Notes: generated from the sequence alone by a model not told the origin. A stretch of 64,000 nt of DNA from Lingula anatina (GCF_001039355.2 NW_019775980.1:1-64000); one strand, 5' to 3'; positions 10,992 through 24,137 are shown, counted from the stretch's first letter. Translations and numbers: made by a program.

Positions 10992-12438
10992 CTGCAAAAC
11001 AAATGGAATGTAAAAACAAAATATCCGTCTGCCACATGAATTAAGAAAAATATAACGGAGGTCTCCAATAAGCATGCATATAAACATTATCATGCACATT
11101 TTATTGTACATTAACTCCCCACAGATTTCGTTTTTGACCTGACTCATACCAAAACGGCACCAGGTGAAACCTAGCTCTCTCCATGGAGACGGCAATTGTG
11201 TACTTACGCTTTTCACAATATTCCCCTTGTTGTTTTGGAGGACAAATACACACGTAGTTTTCATCTGTTTCCTGACATAAACCTCCGTTCTGGCAAGGAT
11301 TTGAATTGCATCCGCTGACGTCTGCAAAATAATAATAAAAACTTAATAAATAAATAACAAAGCACAGATCCTTTGGGCAGCTTGTCTTTGTTTATTGTTT
11401 TAATGATGTTTATTATTCATACTTTTTTTCGTTAAAATTCTGCTTAAGACACACACAATATTTGCCAGATCATTCCACTCAAACATGCAATGAAGATCAA
11501 GAACATCATGAAAAAAAATCGTATTGATTATCTTTACACCATCATTATGTCTCGTTTTCATTTTAAGCTACGGCAAACTTTTTGACAAATTTTGAAAACC
11601 GTTAATCAGTAGGGCACAATATTATCGTAGGTGACCTTGCACAGTTCCCATGCGGGGATTGTTCGGTGGACTTGCGGTAATCGTGATAAAGTTTGAACCT
11701 GTTGTGGATATCTTTTCCTTTCAGCTTTGGTGGTTTTAGGAGGCATAACAATAGGATCTTTTGCTGTCACGATTTGAAGTTTTGCGCTTCCTCGTTGTGA
11801 CCACATGTGTGCTAAAATCGTAGTGATCTGCACCGAAAAACGTTCATTTCTTCAATGAAGCCGCACAGAAGGCGTACAGCAACTGCACTGAGACTGAAAG
11901 GGCTCAATACGATCACTTTTAAACAGAGAAGTCGATTTTTTCCCTTCGTGATCTCAATGACATGTCGGCTGAATGACGTGGCAACCGCACGTGATGTAAA
12001 TTAAACGTTGCCCGCACTGAAAATGGTTAACGATTTCATCGTACAACGTTTGTGTCAAATATTATCCACGCTTGAGGTAAACTTTTCTTGAAGTTTGCGA
12101 ATTTTTACAATAAAGCACATTAGCTGTAACGAATGGTTACATGCAACGTGCATGGTAGGGAGGGCAGCATCCGAGGCGTTAAAATGCGTGAAATGATTTA
12201 AGGTCTAAGTACTGGCAATTGTTTTTATTGACTTCAGTCAAATATTGTGAATTTTGACAGTGGATAGTCCCACTTTGCCAAGGTCTTCTATTTGTATACA
12301 AACAAATGACCACATTCACACTGTGTACATTACATCATGCTTACTTTCAGGTTCTCCCGTCATAGCCATTGCAGTCACATCTTCAGCTAACTTAATGCTT
12401 ACGTAGAAAATAAAGATGAGATTAAAAACCTGCGCCAT
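10875..12438 (-). CDS. Secreted EGF-repeat protein, copy 2 (3' end not found)
   Basis: Three coding exons are readable: 12345-12438 (signal peptide), 11208-11321 and 10875-10991 (one EGF-like domain each). All join in phase 1. The first exon starts with the same residues as copy 1 ([14 protein letters not shown]) but lacks most of its Thr-rich linker. No terminal exon was found between 10,874 and 4,355. The gene may therefore be truncated, or it may splice into the copy 1 exons, which are phase-compatible. Transcript data would decide. Confidence 0.7.
11208..11321 (-). CDS. EGF exon 2 of copy 2
   Basis: This is a 114-nt phase 1-1 exon with acceptor GCAG and donor GTAAGT. It encodes one EGF-like domain (SNPCQNGGLC, GEYCE). 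Confidence 0.78.
12345..12438 (-). CDS. Exon 1 of EGF gene copy 2: signal peptide
   Basis: ATG at 12438, donor GTAAGC after 12345, 94 nt, ending in phase 1. The hydrophobic core matches that of copy 1. Confidence 0.75.
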
Positions 12439-12482
12439 GGTTGCACTCAACGTCTTTCTCTCTCTGCGTCTAAGCAAAACGG

Positions 12483-12490
12483 ATTTTATA
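12483..12490 (-). promoter_or_regulatory. TATA box of EGF gene copy 2
   Basis: TATAAAAT on the minus strand, 45 bases upstream of the ATG at 12438. The spacing is close to that of the copy 1 box. Confidence 0.6.
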
Positions 12491-12499
12491 GCGCATTCA

Positions 12500-15400
12500 A
12501 GAGCTTATACGAAGATCAAGGACATCTCTGAAAAACCACAGCAAATATAACCAACCACAACTATATACCGTTGAATCACCCTTACGTCACATTACCACAC
12601 ATTTTTATCAATTAAAAGAAAGTGAGACATTCAAGCACTTGCATAAAAAAAATCATTGAAATAAAAATAGGAATAAAGTGAGTCGCTCAGTTGGAACATG
12701 TCTTATCATGGTCTACGACGCCCTTCCTTGTCAATGAATAAACGAAGACTTTGTTATTTTACAGGACAAAGTACGTCATCTAGAGTGAGGGTAGGCATTA
12801 TCCAAGCCCAGACAATGGAGGTTTTCCGGTCGGTTACGGAACGGTACGAATGTATTCCCTTTAAGGCATAAAATGTGCATATGTACCCCGGTACTTTACC
12901 ACATTTTTACAGGGAATTTTATCATTTTCCATTAATCATTTAACTATAGCAAAAACCGTGTACAGAAGTATGACTCTTACTCATTTTCTCTTGGTTTAAA
13001 GTTTTTGAGCCACCCTCGTGAACATATGAATTTAGAACTCACTATTTGTTAATTTTGCTTAACAGCTTCACATTTGGTATACCCTGACAATGAATGGAAA
13101 TTTGATGGACTTTCCAGTGAACTCCATCCCTTGCTATGTAAAGGTCTTCAATGTAATGTGCAATGTCTGTCCTTCAAGAATGACGTGTGTTTACAGATAT
13201 GCCTGGCAAAGCAGGATTTATATGTTTTGATTCCGGACACGTACACCACTAGCCCCCTTTGATAACGTCATAAAACCGACAATGACAAATTATTCCCTTA
13301 TAGGGTGTAAAAGGTAGCAGTCGCTCAGTCGCCAGGAGTGGGTTAATGGCGACTTAGGCGACTGTCTCACGCTTTTAGCTGACTAAGCCAATGAACAAGC
13401 ATAAAATAAACCATTCACCACTCTGAACGTTTAGTAATCTTTTACTGAATCTAGAGGTTAATAAGTTTACAAACTGAAGGTAGAAGTTTTTGTATATATT
13501 TCAATATATAAAACAATTCAGCAAACTAAAACGACATAGTTAAATTCTACGACGATGCTGGGTCTTCATACAAAATTCGTGTCAGTAAAACGATGCGCTT
13601 GGGATTGATTCTTTTGCTTATCATCAAAGTAGGGCCTCCGAATTCCCTTTGGAACCCGGTAATGTGGCAGTTTTATTTTGTTTGGAGTTTATACATTATG
13701 ATTACTTTTTAAAGTCTATTAATTAATTATTGTCCATGATATTAATGGCGCGGTGAGCAGTGCATTGTGTGTAAAATTGCTTGTGGTGGCAGCGTCGCAC
13801 TCCTACCGCAATGGCCGCAATCTATGGTGATAAACTGCCTTTTTACTGGGTCACTAGTAGATGATAATATAGTGATACGTTTTTTTAAAAAATAAATATA
13901 GCCTATCAAAAAGAACCGTATCAATGCTAACAAATAGATAAGAGGGACAGCTTACAGAACGCGCACATCTTGAAATTAAAATGGTGATCATTTTCCCTAA
14001 AAGAATGCGCTGCGCTGACAGACACTCTTCTAGTCCCGGTGACCTTAACAAGTCGGCGTATTACAAAACATGAACCTTTCCTTGGTCAAACAAATTAAAA
14101 AATTATTGTGAATGTTAAACCGGTCACCCCGGTGTATGTATTCATGTAATCAGGATATACCTGCACAAATGCACAAGTACCGCATCGATACCTTTTGAAT
14201 AACGAAATAATCTTTACAAACATTCAATATTTACTAAAGCACTTACCGTTCAAGAGCTCAATACACACGACTGCATGCTGACCGTATAATGTGATCTCAC
14301 AAGGGCCCCTAGTATAGCCTGTTATAAATTTTAAGAAGAGACAATTTAGTAACAGACCAGTAGCAGATCTCAGTATGCCGAGCGCTGACGTGTAACAGTT
14401 CACAAAAGGTAAATGTTCCCGTATATTTGACTTTGAACGACTGAGATATTTCACTTATTAGAAAAAGTGCAAGAATAATTTGGCATTTTTAATAGTGGTT
14501 CAAGTCAACAGAAGCATGCTGGCTGACTCGGTGATAACTATGGCATCAATCTTTAGGTTCTGTCATACCAGCATACTGTAGAGAAGACCGTATGAATATT
14601 GTATGTGACATCGATTATACGCACAATTTTTAGCTTATGAAATCACCCCGTTTCCAGCGCATTAAAACCAACATATTCAGCAGCGTATGCAATTGTTTTT
14701 AAAATGTTCAAAACATTTCACGTCCCTCCGGGTATGCGAACGTGCACTAAAGTTTACGTACTCAAGACGTTTTCGACGTGAGTATAACAAACCCGTTGAG
14801 ATCGTTTACTTATGGGGAATTTTCTTATACGTTAATGCTAAAAAGGTTTGGCGTTGTTTTTAGCAATCCCTTTTGTTTTATATCAGGCACACGCCACGTT
14901 GTGGCAAAAAAGGGGGCCAGTTTATATAGAAAGAACACAAACACTTCGCCGTGTCTGTCCACCATTCCTTTTTTATGGCCCCATTAAAAGGTTATTAAAT
15001 GGTTTTATGATTCTTTTACATAATTCAATGCTTGATCAAATCCCACTCGTACCGGCACTGAACCGAGGTCTGGGACTAGAGTTACTTGTTTTTACTCTGT
15101 GTGTGTGTGTGTGTGTGTGGNNNNNNNNNNNNNNNNNNNNNNNNNNNNNNNNNNNNNNNNNNNNNNNNNNNNNNNNNNNNNNNNNNNNNNNNNNNGGGGG
15201 GGGAGAAGTTGGGAAAGAGAGGAGAGGCTTCCAGTTTTCACCTTAAACTGGTGAGTAGAGCTGCACATGGGAGACAAAACCGAAAGTGTTGTATATCTAC
15301 TCCTCCGGATCAGGTGTTTATTTGTTTATTTATCTATTTTTGCTCCATACAATCATGTTATTCACGTGCATACTCATAACTTTCCGAGAAATGTTCCTGT

Positions 15401-16539
15401 GAAGTCCTGGTCAGATAACCTAAGAGAGGATCGAAGGCATTAAGTATGGTTTATTACGTTTGATGATATAGAACAGAACATGTTGTAAGGACTTAGCCAT
15501 ATCAACCTATGATTGTCAATAGCCAGTTGATACCTCTTACTAAAATAAAAACTAACCCTCATCAAAATTAAAGATCTTTTAAAAGTATAGAGTGGCCGCT
15601 GTAATAATGTTTTTATTCCAATTCAAATGAAAGTGAAAGTGAAAAATTATCTACGCATTCCTCGCTTGGTACGCCAAAGTGAAGCGTGGCGTGACACGAA
15701 GGTTCCATGCACATTTCGCCCTACCCCAACCGTTCCCCGAGGCCCGTTAATTTAATAATGCACTGTGGAAAATTTTTCTTCATAATCAAGATACATTCGT
15801 ATGTTCCCCTTGCTGCTTTACCGAATTTGCTGGTAACATAAAGACAAAAGTAACATTGTCTAACGGAAGAAAATGAAGCTCGAGGCATGGTCATGTAGAA
15901 AGGGTCGATCGGGAGAAAATCCCAGCTTTAATTCAAATTCAACTTTGCATTGATCTATCATATGCTAAATTGATAAATCATCACCACATTAAGATCAAAA
16001 TACATAAAGATGACTTAAATATTATTTCATTCCGTGCATTCGGTCTGATCACAGATACGATCTAAGACGTGACAGCACTCTGTGGTAAGGGAAGGCTTTT
16101 ACAGTTAACTTAAAGGTTAAGCTGCCCGTGAATTTCAATTTGGTGAAAGGCTGGTGTTGACAAATCTTATCATTCTATTTGAATAACACAATTAACTTGG
16201 AACAACGTGGCCCACGATAATATTTTTACAGATGATAGTAGGACAATTTGCACCAGCAGATAAAGGATTTTGCTAAGATGGGCGGTACATGCACATAAGG
16301 ATAAAAAAGAATACTTCGCTTTGATAGGTAAATACGAAGGTATGACAATTTCAAAAAGTACATGTATAATTTATACCCGGTAGGACACACGGGTGAACGA
16401 ATTACTTCTTTTTTAATACTTCCTCAGGTCAGCAATTTCAAAAGGTAGGGGTTCTTTTTTTGAAAAGTGGACCTTTTATCATGAAACTTTCGTGTATACC
16501 TACATGCAGATAACATTTACTTAGAGCAGATCTTTTCCA
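12500..16539. other. Intergenic flank of EGF copy 2
   Basis: The first 1.7 kb is the diverged duplicate of the copy 1 flank. The rest contains a GT microsatellite (15101-15118), a 75-base N gap (15121-15195) and AT-rich sequence with no supported gene. Confidence 0.5.
15121..15195. other. Assembly gap beside a GT microsatellite
   Basis: 75 Ns lie between a (GT)n run and a G-rich stretch. The true length is unknown. Confidence 0.95.
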
Positions 16540-16724
16540 GGTGTGACAGAAATGAAAGTCCTAGGTATGGAAGTCCGGAGTCCCATATGATTAGTACAGG
16601 TTAGGGTTATAGTCGAAGTACCGTGGTTAGTACCGGTATATGGGGTGTATATGTTATGCACAAAGTAATGGGGAACGGACTACGGTTGCTAGCTATAGAG
16701 GACTACCATTCTTGACACACCTGA
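16540..16724. mobile_element. CAGG-ended MITE related to 6272-6650
   Basis: The left end (CAGGTGTGACAG) matches the reverse complement of the right end near 16710-16724. The interior shares blocks such as CCCATATGATTAG with the element at 6272-6650. Confidence 0.5.
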
Positions 16725-17538
16725 TCAATAAACGACGTGCTGCCATTTATCGTGGCCCAATAATTGCAGCACTTTAGGGCTGTTTTCATTAATTTACAAC
16801 TACGTTGCTACCAGTATGTTGCTAGCGTGAGCGACATCGTTCTCTCCGTGACATCCAAGCAAATTCCATGCACTGACATTATGGGGAGTTAAATGTACCT
16901 GTAGGTACAAGTGATTTTTTTCTTTTCTCTGGGATAATAAACCTGATAAAATTAAAAGAAATATCATTATAAGGGATTATAAAGCTGGGATTTTGCGTAC
17001 AACTGAAGGGGAAAGTTTCAGTTCACTACAGGGTTGTCGGTTGACAGCATACCAATAGAGCCACCTTTAGATTAAATAGCAAATGTTGAGTAAATTGACC
17101 GAGTTAATCGACCAACCTTTAAGACAAACAATTAAATTTAAGAGAGCTGTAGGTCAAGCCTAATTGAACGACTGGTCGATAAATAACCACGAGTTGTTCA
17201 CTATCTTCCATAAGAATATGAAGTGGGATCAATTTTACTACCTTAAAATCGAAGTTCAATGCATGTTTACCTGTGTACTGATATCGAAGTAGCTGCCTTG
17301 TTTTATCGTATTCACATGTTTGCTTTAGTGATCTAATGGGAATGAGTCGGTCGATAATGACCACTCGAAATAAAAACCGTGCGTGATAAGCTTGATCGCA
17401 CGATCAGGTCGATCCAAGAGTCTACTGGGATCAGTCTTGAACATATCAACCGAATACAAATCTTTATAGTGTGGATGTAAACGGGGGATATACTGGGTAC
17501 ACGTGCAACATACATACATGTACATGTAGCGTGCTTTC

Positions 17539-17541
<3 letters not shown>

Positions 17542-17582
<41 letters not shown>
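17542..17582. repeat. (GA)n microsatellite
   Basis: About 40 bases of GA dinucleotide repeat in intergenic DNA. Confidence 0.9.
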
Positions 17583-17583
<1 letters not shown>

Positions 17584-17797
17584 TTCATTTTGTATCATGT
17601 TCTAGCTCAATAATACACACACTGGACAATAGAAGTGTCACCCCCTAACTCAGAGTAAAAAAAGTAGGCAGATATTGGGTACTTATAATGCCTGGTCTAC
17701 TAATAATGTGACTAATGAGTATAAAACCGCTACACCATGGAATTGTATTGTTGGTCTTGTACATGTACAGCAAATGTCATTCCTGTCTTCCTCCAAT

Positions 17798-18199
17798 ATG
17801 GCAAGATACAGGCAATTATCTAACGGTTATAGGTGCAAGTTATTAACCTGAAGAGGCGGAATATAAGCAATGTCAGAATATCGATACAATTAAATTGTTC
17901 AGTCAGAACCGTGCAGAGGGTCTGGTCTCGGCATAAAAACACTGGATCAAGAGACAAATTGCCTCCGATGGGTCATCCAAGAAAAACTACAGGCCGTGAA
18001 GACCGACAACTGATTTTGATGTTCAGGTTGTCAAAGTTTGACACTGCTTGTCAGTTGACAACACAGTGGAACAATTTCACACATAAGAATGTGTCTGTGA
18101 AAATTGCTAGGCGTCGGTTACATGCTCAGAGAGTGTACAGCAGGGTAGCAAGACTGAAACCTCTTATATCGTTACAAAACAGGCAACGTAGAGTGAACT
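17798..18199 (+). pseudogene. Tc1/mariner transposase, N-terminal half
   Basis: The frame starting near 17798 (MARYRQLS) shifts by one base near 17838 and continues from 17839. It shows the paired helix-turn-helix layout of Tc1-like transposases, with VRTVQRVWSRHKNTGS and a GRPRK-like GHPRKTTGRE. The reading frame is cut at 18199 by the 9-bp target duplication and inverted repeat of a larger element. The catalytic half resumes at 26346 on the same strand. Frameshift plus insertion make it dead. Confidence 0.8.
18191..18199. repeat. 9-bp target-site duplication, left copy
   Basis: GAGTGAACT immediately precedes the left inverted repeat and recurs at 26337-26345 after the right one. Confidence 0.8.
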
Positions 18200-18300
18200 T
18201 ACCCTCTACCAAGGCGACTGATAGATTTTTACGGATATTCACAGATATGTCTCTAGCTAGATAGATTGTCATTTTCAACTGAAGTCACCCTGTACAGAAA
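18200..18300 (+). repeat. Left terminal inverted repeat of the 8.1-kb element
   Basis: About 101 bases, inverted relative to 26236-26336. Confidence 0.85.
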
Positions 18301-18569
18301 CCCCAAGGTTGATTACATGGCTGGTAATTGTTTGCATAACTGCTCAGGCACTGCCACTTGGCAGGTCCAGTCTAAGTCTGCCTGACAGCAATCAAGACAG
18401 TTAATTGCTCTGACCTTAATCACTTGCTCCTCTGACACAGATGAAAATAGCCCCCCAGTGAATAGCTTATTACTTCAGAGTGAGGCTAATTGTGGAATCC
18501 CCTGAAGTAGTTGCAACTTGCAGAGGTAAAAATACTGGTGCAGTAGCAGCCTGAAAACATTGTTACGGT

Positions 18570-18743
18570 ATGGAGCGTGAAGAAGCAGATCGAATAGTAA
18601 GCACATTTTGGAATTTCGAAGGGCTGACAGAACATCAATTTGAAGCGGTGAGTGCTGCAGTCAGTGGGAAGGACGTGTATTATGTTGGCATTCCTACAGG
18701 AGGTGGGAAGAGCATACAGTATGTGAGGAAACACCGGGCGTGA
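18570..18743 (+). pseudogene. RecQ-like helicase N-terminal fragment
   Basis: A 57-codon frame from ATG at 18570 to TGA at 18741. It has the RecQ motif 0/I layout: a Q-rich lead (LTEHQFEAV), a GKDV turn and a Walker A loop GIPTGGGKS. The frame stops soon after the P-loop and no downstream helicase motif (DEAH or later) was found, so this is a truncated remnant. RecQ enzymes are 3'-5' DNA helicases. The fragment lies just inside the left TIR and was probably cargo of the transposon. Confidence 0.65.
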
Positions 18744-18889
18744 TAGCCGCCATTTTTTTAAAGCTGCGGTAGGGAATGGGGCTATCAGTTTTTTTCACCA
18801 CTGGGTGGCGCGCGTGTTTTAGTTGGGGTACTTTCTCGCGTATTTTCAGTGCCATTTTCAATCTGACGCTGTAAATATCCCTCTAAATA

Positions 18890-19990
18890 ATGCCAGAATA
18901 CTGTTGTGTTCCGGAATGATCATCGTCAAAAGAAGGTCATTCTTTTCCGAAAGACACAAAGCTGAGTTACCAGTGGAGAGTTGCCATCAGGAGGGTTGAT
19001 TCTACATAAAAAACACTATGGAAACCAAAGGCACATGCCAGTCTGTTTCCTCCACTTTCGTGAGGAAGATTACATTTCTACACTTCTATGTAAGTTGTAC
19101 TTGCTGTTGTCGCTTTTAGTATTAATAATGAGTTTGTCAACTTATTCATTAGGTCTTTGTTATCGATGTTTAGGTAATTATGTAGTTTAACGTGCTTAGA
19201 ATGTTAATTTTTAATACATTCTTTACCTAACATTATGTAGCGATTTGGGGGGGAGAAAACACTCTACCGACTAAGCTACCGAGCACGGGTCAACCCCGAC
19301 CAGCCACTACAATTATTTCTTCCTTTTTATGTAATAATCCATGAGGTTTTTTTAAAGGCCACGTTTTCAAATTAAGACAACTTGATTTTTATTGTATTAA
19401 TAATCGTTATGTGCACTCATTTTGCAGATGAGAGAAAAAGACTGAAGCCAGGAACGATACATCCATATTTCCATTTAATAATTAAAGTGAAAGACGTACC
19501 ATCATCACGTACTAGCCGTCTAGCTAAACGCCGCAAAGTATCAGATCCGGTGACAGTACCAACAGCTCCTGATTATATTCATGAAGTGGAGGTAAATATA
19601 ACGCATGACATAATAACAGATTTATAAATAAAATGTTTCTTTTTATTTGTATAATCATCTGTGTAAATACTAGAAATACTAGAGATGGACTTCAGGGGAC
19701 AAGAGGCAGTCAGATCTGCGTCATGTCTGTCATCTACACCGATTTTATGTGTTAATTAATTAATACATGAAGTACTTTTCTTTGTGTAATTTATTAACAT
19801 ATGTATTTATTTTTTGTTGTATATTATAGGTTGAGTCTCAAGCAGATGAAGCAGTAGAAGACAAACATGAAGACTGCCCTGGTGTGAGCCAAAAAGAAAG
19901 TACAGCTTCCCAGTGTGATATCATTATACCATCAGACACAAGAGAAAGCATCATGCTGTACCAGCAAATGAGCAGTTGCAAAAGAATAAA
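18890..19990 (+). pseudogene. THAP-domain protein, degenerate
   Basis: Exon 1 starts at ATG 18890 with MPEYCCVPE. The codon where the next zinc-binding Cys is expected is TGA. GHSFPKD and WRVAIRR follow as in THAP zinc fingers. A second in-frame stop and a frameshift come before PVCFLHFREED, which supplies the late Cys and His. A further exon at about 19428-19591 gives KRLKPGTIHPYF, like the tail of a THAP domain, plus a basic patch. A third acidic exon starts near 19830. THAP domains bind DNA through a C2CH zinc centre and occur in P, Kolobok and other transposases. Confidence 0.6.
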
Positions 19991-20282
19991 TTTATTTATG
20001 TATTTATGACAATATTTTTCATAGAATGTTCAAAATTGACAGTATTGAAGGAATTTTTTCTTTGTCCCAATTGCTTCCACAAAAAGACAAATAAATGTAT
20101 ATACAATGAAATAGCGTTGGCGTATTTTTGGGATTGAAGATAATGTGAAATACAGCTTAAGCACCTTATAAACAGAGACCATGTCACATTGACACCAATG
20201 GCCAGTTACAAAGGAAAAAATGTTGAATACAATATTTGAGCACCTTATTAATGGAGATAAGAACATATCACATTGATACAAA

Positions 20283-20487
20283 TGTAACAGACGGACTCTC
20301 TGGTTGTGTAAAATGATTTTATTGCTATAACTAAAATTTTCACCCTGTAATAAAGGTGACATATAATTAAATAAAATGACATACAACAAATAACTTATAA
20401 TTCTATAGTTTACCTCTATGATAAGGAAATAATAAATTTGATATAGATAACTACGGTTTATAAAGGCTATAACGGCTTACCCTGATC
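20283..20487 (-). repeat. 3' LTR of the gypsy element, partial
   Basis: About 205 bp remain, ending at the single N at 20488. Some 375 bp of the expected LTR are missing at this join. Confidence 0.8.
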
Positions 20488-20489
20488 NT

Positions 20490-23400
20490 AGTTTTCTCTG
20501 AAATAGGAAGTTGCGATATTGGTAATAACAGGTTCCTGTGAAGCACACGTTTTTCTCCCAACTTATTTTCTTTTTCTACAACATAAACTGGTATATCATG
20601 ATTAGGCTGGGCACGAACAATATATGCATCTTGTTCCCAGCGGTCAGCTATTTTGTGCTTGCCCTGAAATGCTACAACCTTAACCAATACCCGATCTCCC
20701 ACTTCTAAGACAGAACCTCTCGCTCGTTTATCATATTGCTTCTTTTGTTGTGTCTGGCTAATTTCTGTTTTGCTCTGTGCTAACCTGTAAGCCTGCAAAA
20801 GACGTTCTCTCAGATTATCAACATATTCACAATAATCAGAAAAACTCTGGTTATCCGGTGTTAAGCCAAATACTACATCTATAGCCAACCTCGGCTTTCG
20901 CCCAAACATAAGCTCGTATGGAGTAAAACCTGTAGTTTCATGTACTGTACTGTTGTAAGCATGAATAAGAGGCGCAACGTATTTTTCCAGTCGATCTTCT
21001 GATCTGACTCTAGTGTCCCTAACATGTCTAAAAGTGTACGGTTAAGTCTTTCGGTAATGCATAGGATGATAACTAGTCGTACGTGATTTCTCCATCCCAC
21101 TTAATTGACATATTTCCTTGATCATTTTCGATTCAAAATTTGTACCTTGATCACTATGAATGCGTTTTGGAAAGCCGAAATGGTAAACAAAATTTTGTAA
21201 AGAGGCATTAGCTGTTGTTTTTGCTGTTTGGTTTTTTTGTGGGAACAGCTACTGCAAATTTTGTAAAAATGGTCAGTTATGAGTAAAATGTTTTGATACC
21301 CACCTTTTGATGTTTCCAAAGTCAAAAAATCCATACAAACGAGTTCTAAAGGCTGTGTACTTTGTATATTCACTAAAGGAGCTTTTGAATTTGATGGGGA
21401 CTTACGTTTTAAGCATCGTTCGCATGTTCTAATCCAGTTTTCTAAATCAACTGCCATACGTGGCCAATAAAATCTTTGTCTCAAGTTTAACATTCCCCTT
21501 TCTTTTCCTAAATGGCCAACGTCATTATGCACACCCTTCATTGCTCTCGCTCTGTGACTTTTCGGTAGGACTAACTGGAATCTTATTTCTCCAGCTATTT
21601 CTGCTTTCCTGTACAAAATACCGTTTCTCACCTCTAATCGTGGAAATTCTTTACAAACTGCTTTCATCTCTCCCTCTTGCAATTCTGAAACAACTGGTTT
21701 CTGCTTATTCTCAACTCCTTTTAGAAAAAAACTTACCACTTCGTCCTTCATTTGTTCTGATCTCCAATCCACTGGAGTGAAGTCACTAGAGTCTAATACT
21801 TGCTCATCTACAATCTGTGCTGACATACAGATGCTTTCTAAATAACCAGTGTCGGTTTTCTGGCAAATAGATCTTATGACATCTTTAGAAATTTCGTCAT
21901 ACTCACCTTCACTGTTTTGAGGTTTTCTTGAAAGTCCGTCGGCATCGGCATTAGTCTTTCCAGCACGATACCGAATAGTGAAGTCATAATTACTCAAGGC
22001 AGCAATCCAGCGATGTCCTGTAGCATCCAGTTTTGCAGTTGTAAGAACATATGTTAATGGGTTGTTGTCTGTGTAGACTACAAATATGTTACCATAAAGA
22101 TAATCATGAAACTTTTTAGTAACAGCCCATTTCAATGCTAAAAACTCTAATTTGTGAACAGGGTAGTTTTTTTCACCTTTCGTGAGGCCTCTAGAAGCAA
22201 AACTATTGACTCGTTCCTTACCTTCATTTTCCTGGTATAACACAGCTCCTAGACCAGTCTGACATGCATCGGTGTGTAAAATAAATGGCTTGCTAAAATC
22301 TGGGTAAGCTAACACAGGTGGTGATGACAAAATACCTTTCAACGTATCAAAAGCTAGCTGCTCATCATCTTTCCATTGCCAACATGCATTCTGCTTAGGT
22401 GACTTTTTACCTTTTCTTTTCTTTACAGTTTTGGCGTCTACCGGGTCAGTAAGTAAGTTGTACAATGGTCTAGCAATTTTTGAATAGTCCTTTACAAACT
22501 TACGGTAGTAGCCCGTGAAACCCAAGAATATTCTCAATTCAACTGCAGTTTTCGGGACAGGCCAGTTCTTTACCTTTTCAATCTTTGCTGGGTCAGCTTC
22601 AGTGCCTCTTGAAGATACAATGTAACCAATAAAACATACCTTTTCCTGGAAAAGTTTGCATTTCTTTGGAGATAGCTTAAGACCTGCTTGTCTAAAGCGC
22701 TCAAAGACCAAGCTGAGATGATTCAAATGTTCGGAGAAAGATTTTGACGCTACAATCACATCATCCAAATAAATGTGACAAAACTTCTCACCTGAGTCAT
22801 GGATACCATCCAGCGTTTCCTCCATCATACGCTGATATGTTGCTGGAGCATTGCATAGCCCAAAAGGAAGTTTGTTATATTCACACAAACCCAATGGTCC
22901 GACAGTAAATGCAGTGTACTGTTTATGTGCTTCTTCAATGGGGACTTGATGGTAACCACTCTTCATATCTAAAACGCTATAAAACAGCTTACCTCCAATA
23001 TCATCAAGGAGTTCTTCAGTCCGTGGTAATGCAAAGGCATCCTTCACAGTACGTTGATTCAGCTGTCTATAGTCAACACACAATCTCAGACTACCATCTT
23101 TCTTCTTTACAAGTACAATATTTGAAGCCCAAGGACTTTGGCTTTTTCTTATTACACCTGAGTTAAGAAGTTGTCTGATGTGATTTCTTACCTCTTGGTA
23201 CATAGAGGGTGGAATCCTCCTATGTCTCTGCTTAAAAGGCTCATGATTTGACAAGACTATCCTGTGTTTAACCAAACTGGTGAAACCTACATCCTCATCA
23301 CTTTGAGAAAATATATCAGAATAACCTTGGATAAAATCACTCACCTTCCTGAATTCCTCATCAGATAAATCTTTGTTCAGATCTATCTGAGACAAATATT

Positions 23401-24120
23401 CCATGTTGTCATTGTCTGAACCACCATGATCCTCTTCTTCACCGTCCAACTCCTGGCATGCCTGTATCTGACAAATTGCACTTTTAGGTGTTATGACAAC
23501 TGGATATGTGTTAAGGTTACTCACCTGAACAGGTAAAACTTCTTGTTCTTTGGTATCAACCAAAGCTGGAGTAATGGTTACCCCTCTTGGTAAAACTGAC
23601 TTCTCCCATGGCTGAGAGATACCTAGCTTTGGTAAAACGTCCAATTTCCTATCAATACAGCCCTTGATTAAAACTGAAGTATTGCTTGGAATAATTACTT
23701 TGTCAGAGATAGCAGATTTTACAATACCTATCTGTCCGTTGTTTCTTTTCAGTCTATCATGCATCGACTTCAGGCACCTCATGGAGAGTAACAGAGAGCT
23801 TGAAATGTGTTTAGCTTGCTGAAACCTTACACCATACTTACTCTCTACATTTTTCATGATGAGTTCTAAAACATTAGTTCCTAGAACAATGGGCACATCC
23901 TTACCATACTTTGTATCGGCCACAACCAACATGACACAGCTTATTGGGTCAGATACACCTGGAATACTAATGTCTACCTCAACATAACCAGAGTAAGGTA
24001 ATGTCTGACCTCCAGCTACCTCAATTTCCAACTGACAAAGATCTAATTGTTTCAGAGGATAAACATGCTCTATTCTCTTGTATGCACTTTCACAAACTGC
24101 TGAAAATTCAATTTGAATTT
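20490..24120 (-). pseudogene. pol: gypsy pol polyprotein (partial protease, RT, RNase H, frameshifted integrase)
   Basis: A long frame runs from about 24120 to 21122. It opens with the C-terminal part of a retropepsin but not its catalytic Asp motif. It then shows reverse transcriptase with HIYLDDVIV, RNase H with ILHTDACQTGLGAVL, and the integrase zinc finger ending CERCLKRK with the first core aspartate in VCMDFL. The frame breaks after about 21,270. Integrase pieces continue in other frames: ERLNRTLLDMLGTL near 21,050, then a C-terminal domain to about 20,490. Frameshifts, loss of gag and loss of the protease active site make it non-autonomous. Confidence 0.85.
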
Positions 24121-24135
24121 ATGCTCGCGGCACCA
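24118..24135 (-). promoter_or_regulatory. Primer-binding site of the gypsy element
   Basis: TGGTGCCGCGAGCATAAA lies two bases from the LTR end, the expected position for tRNA priming. I did not match it to a specific tRNA. Confidence 0.55.
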
Positions 24136-24137
24136 TT

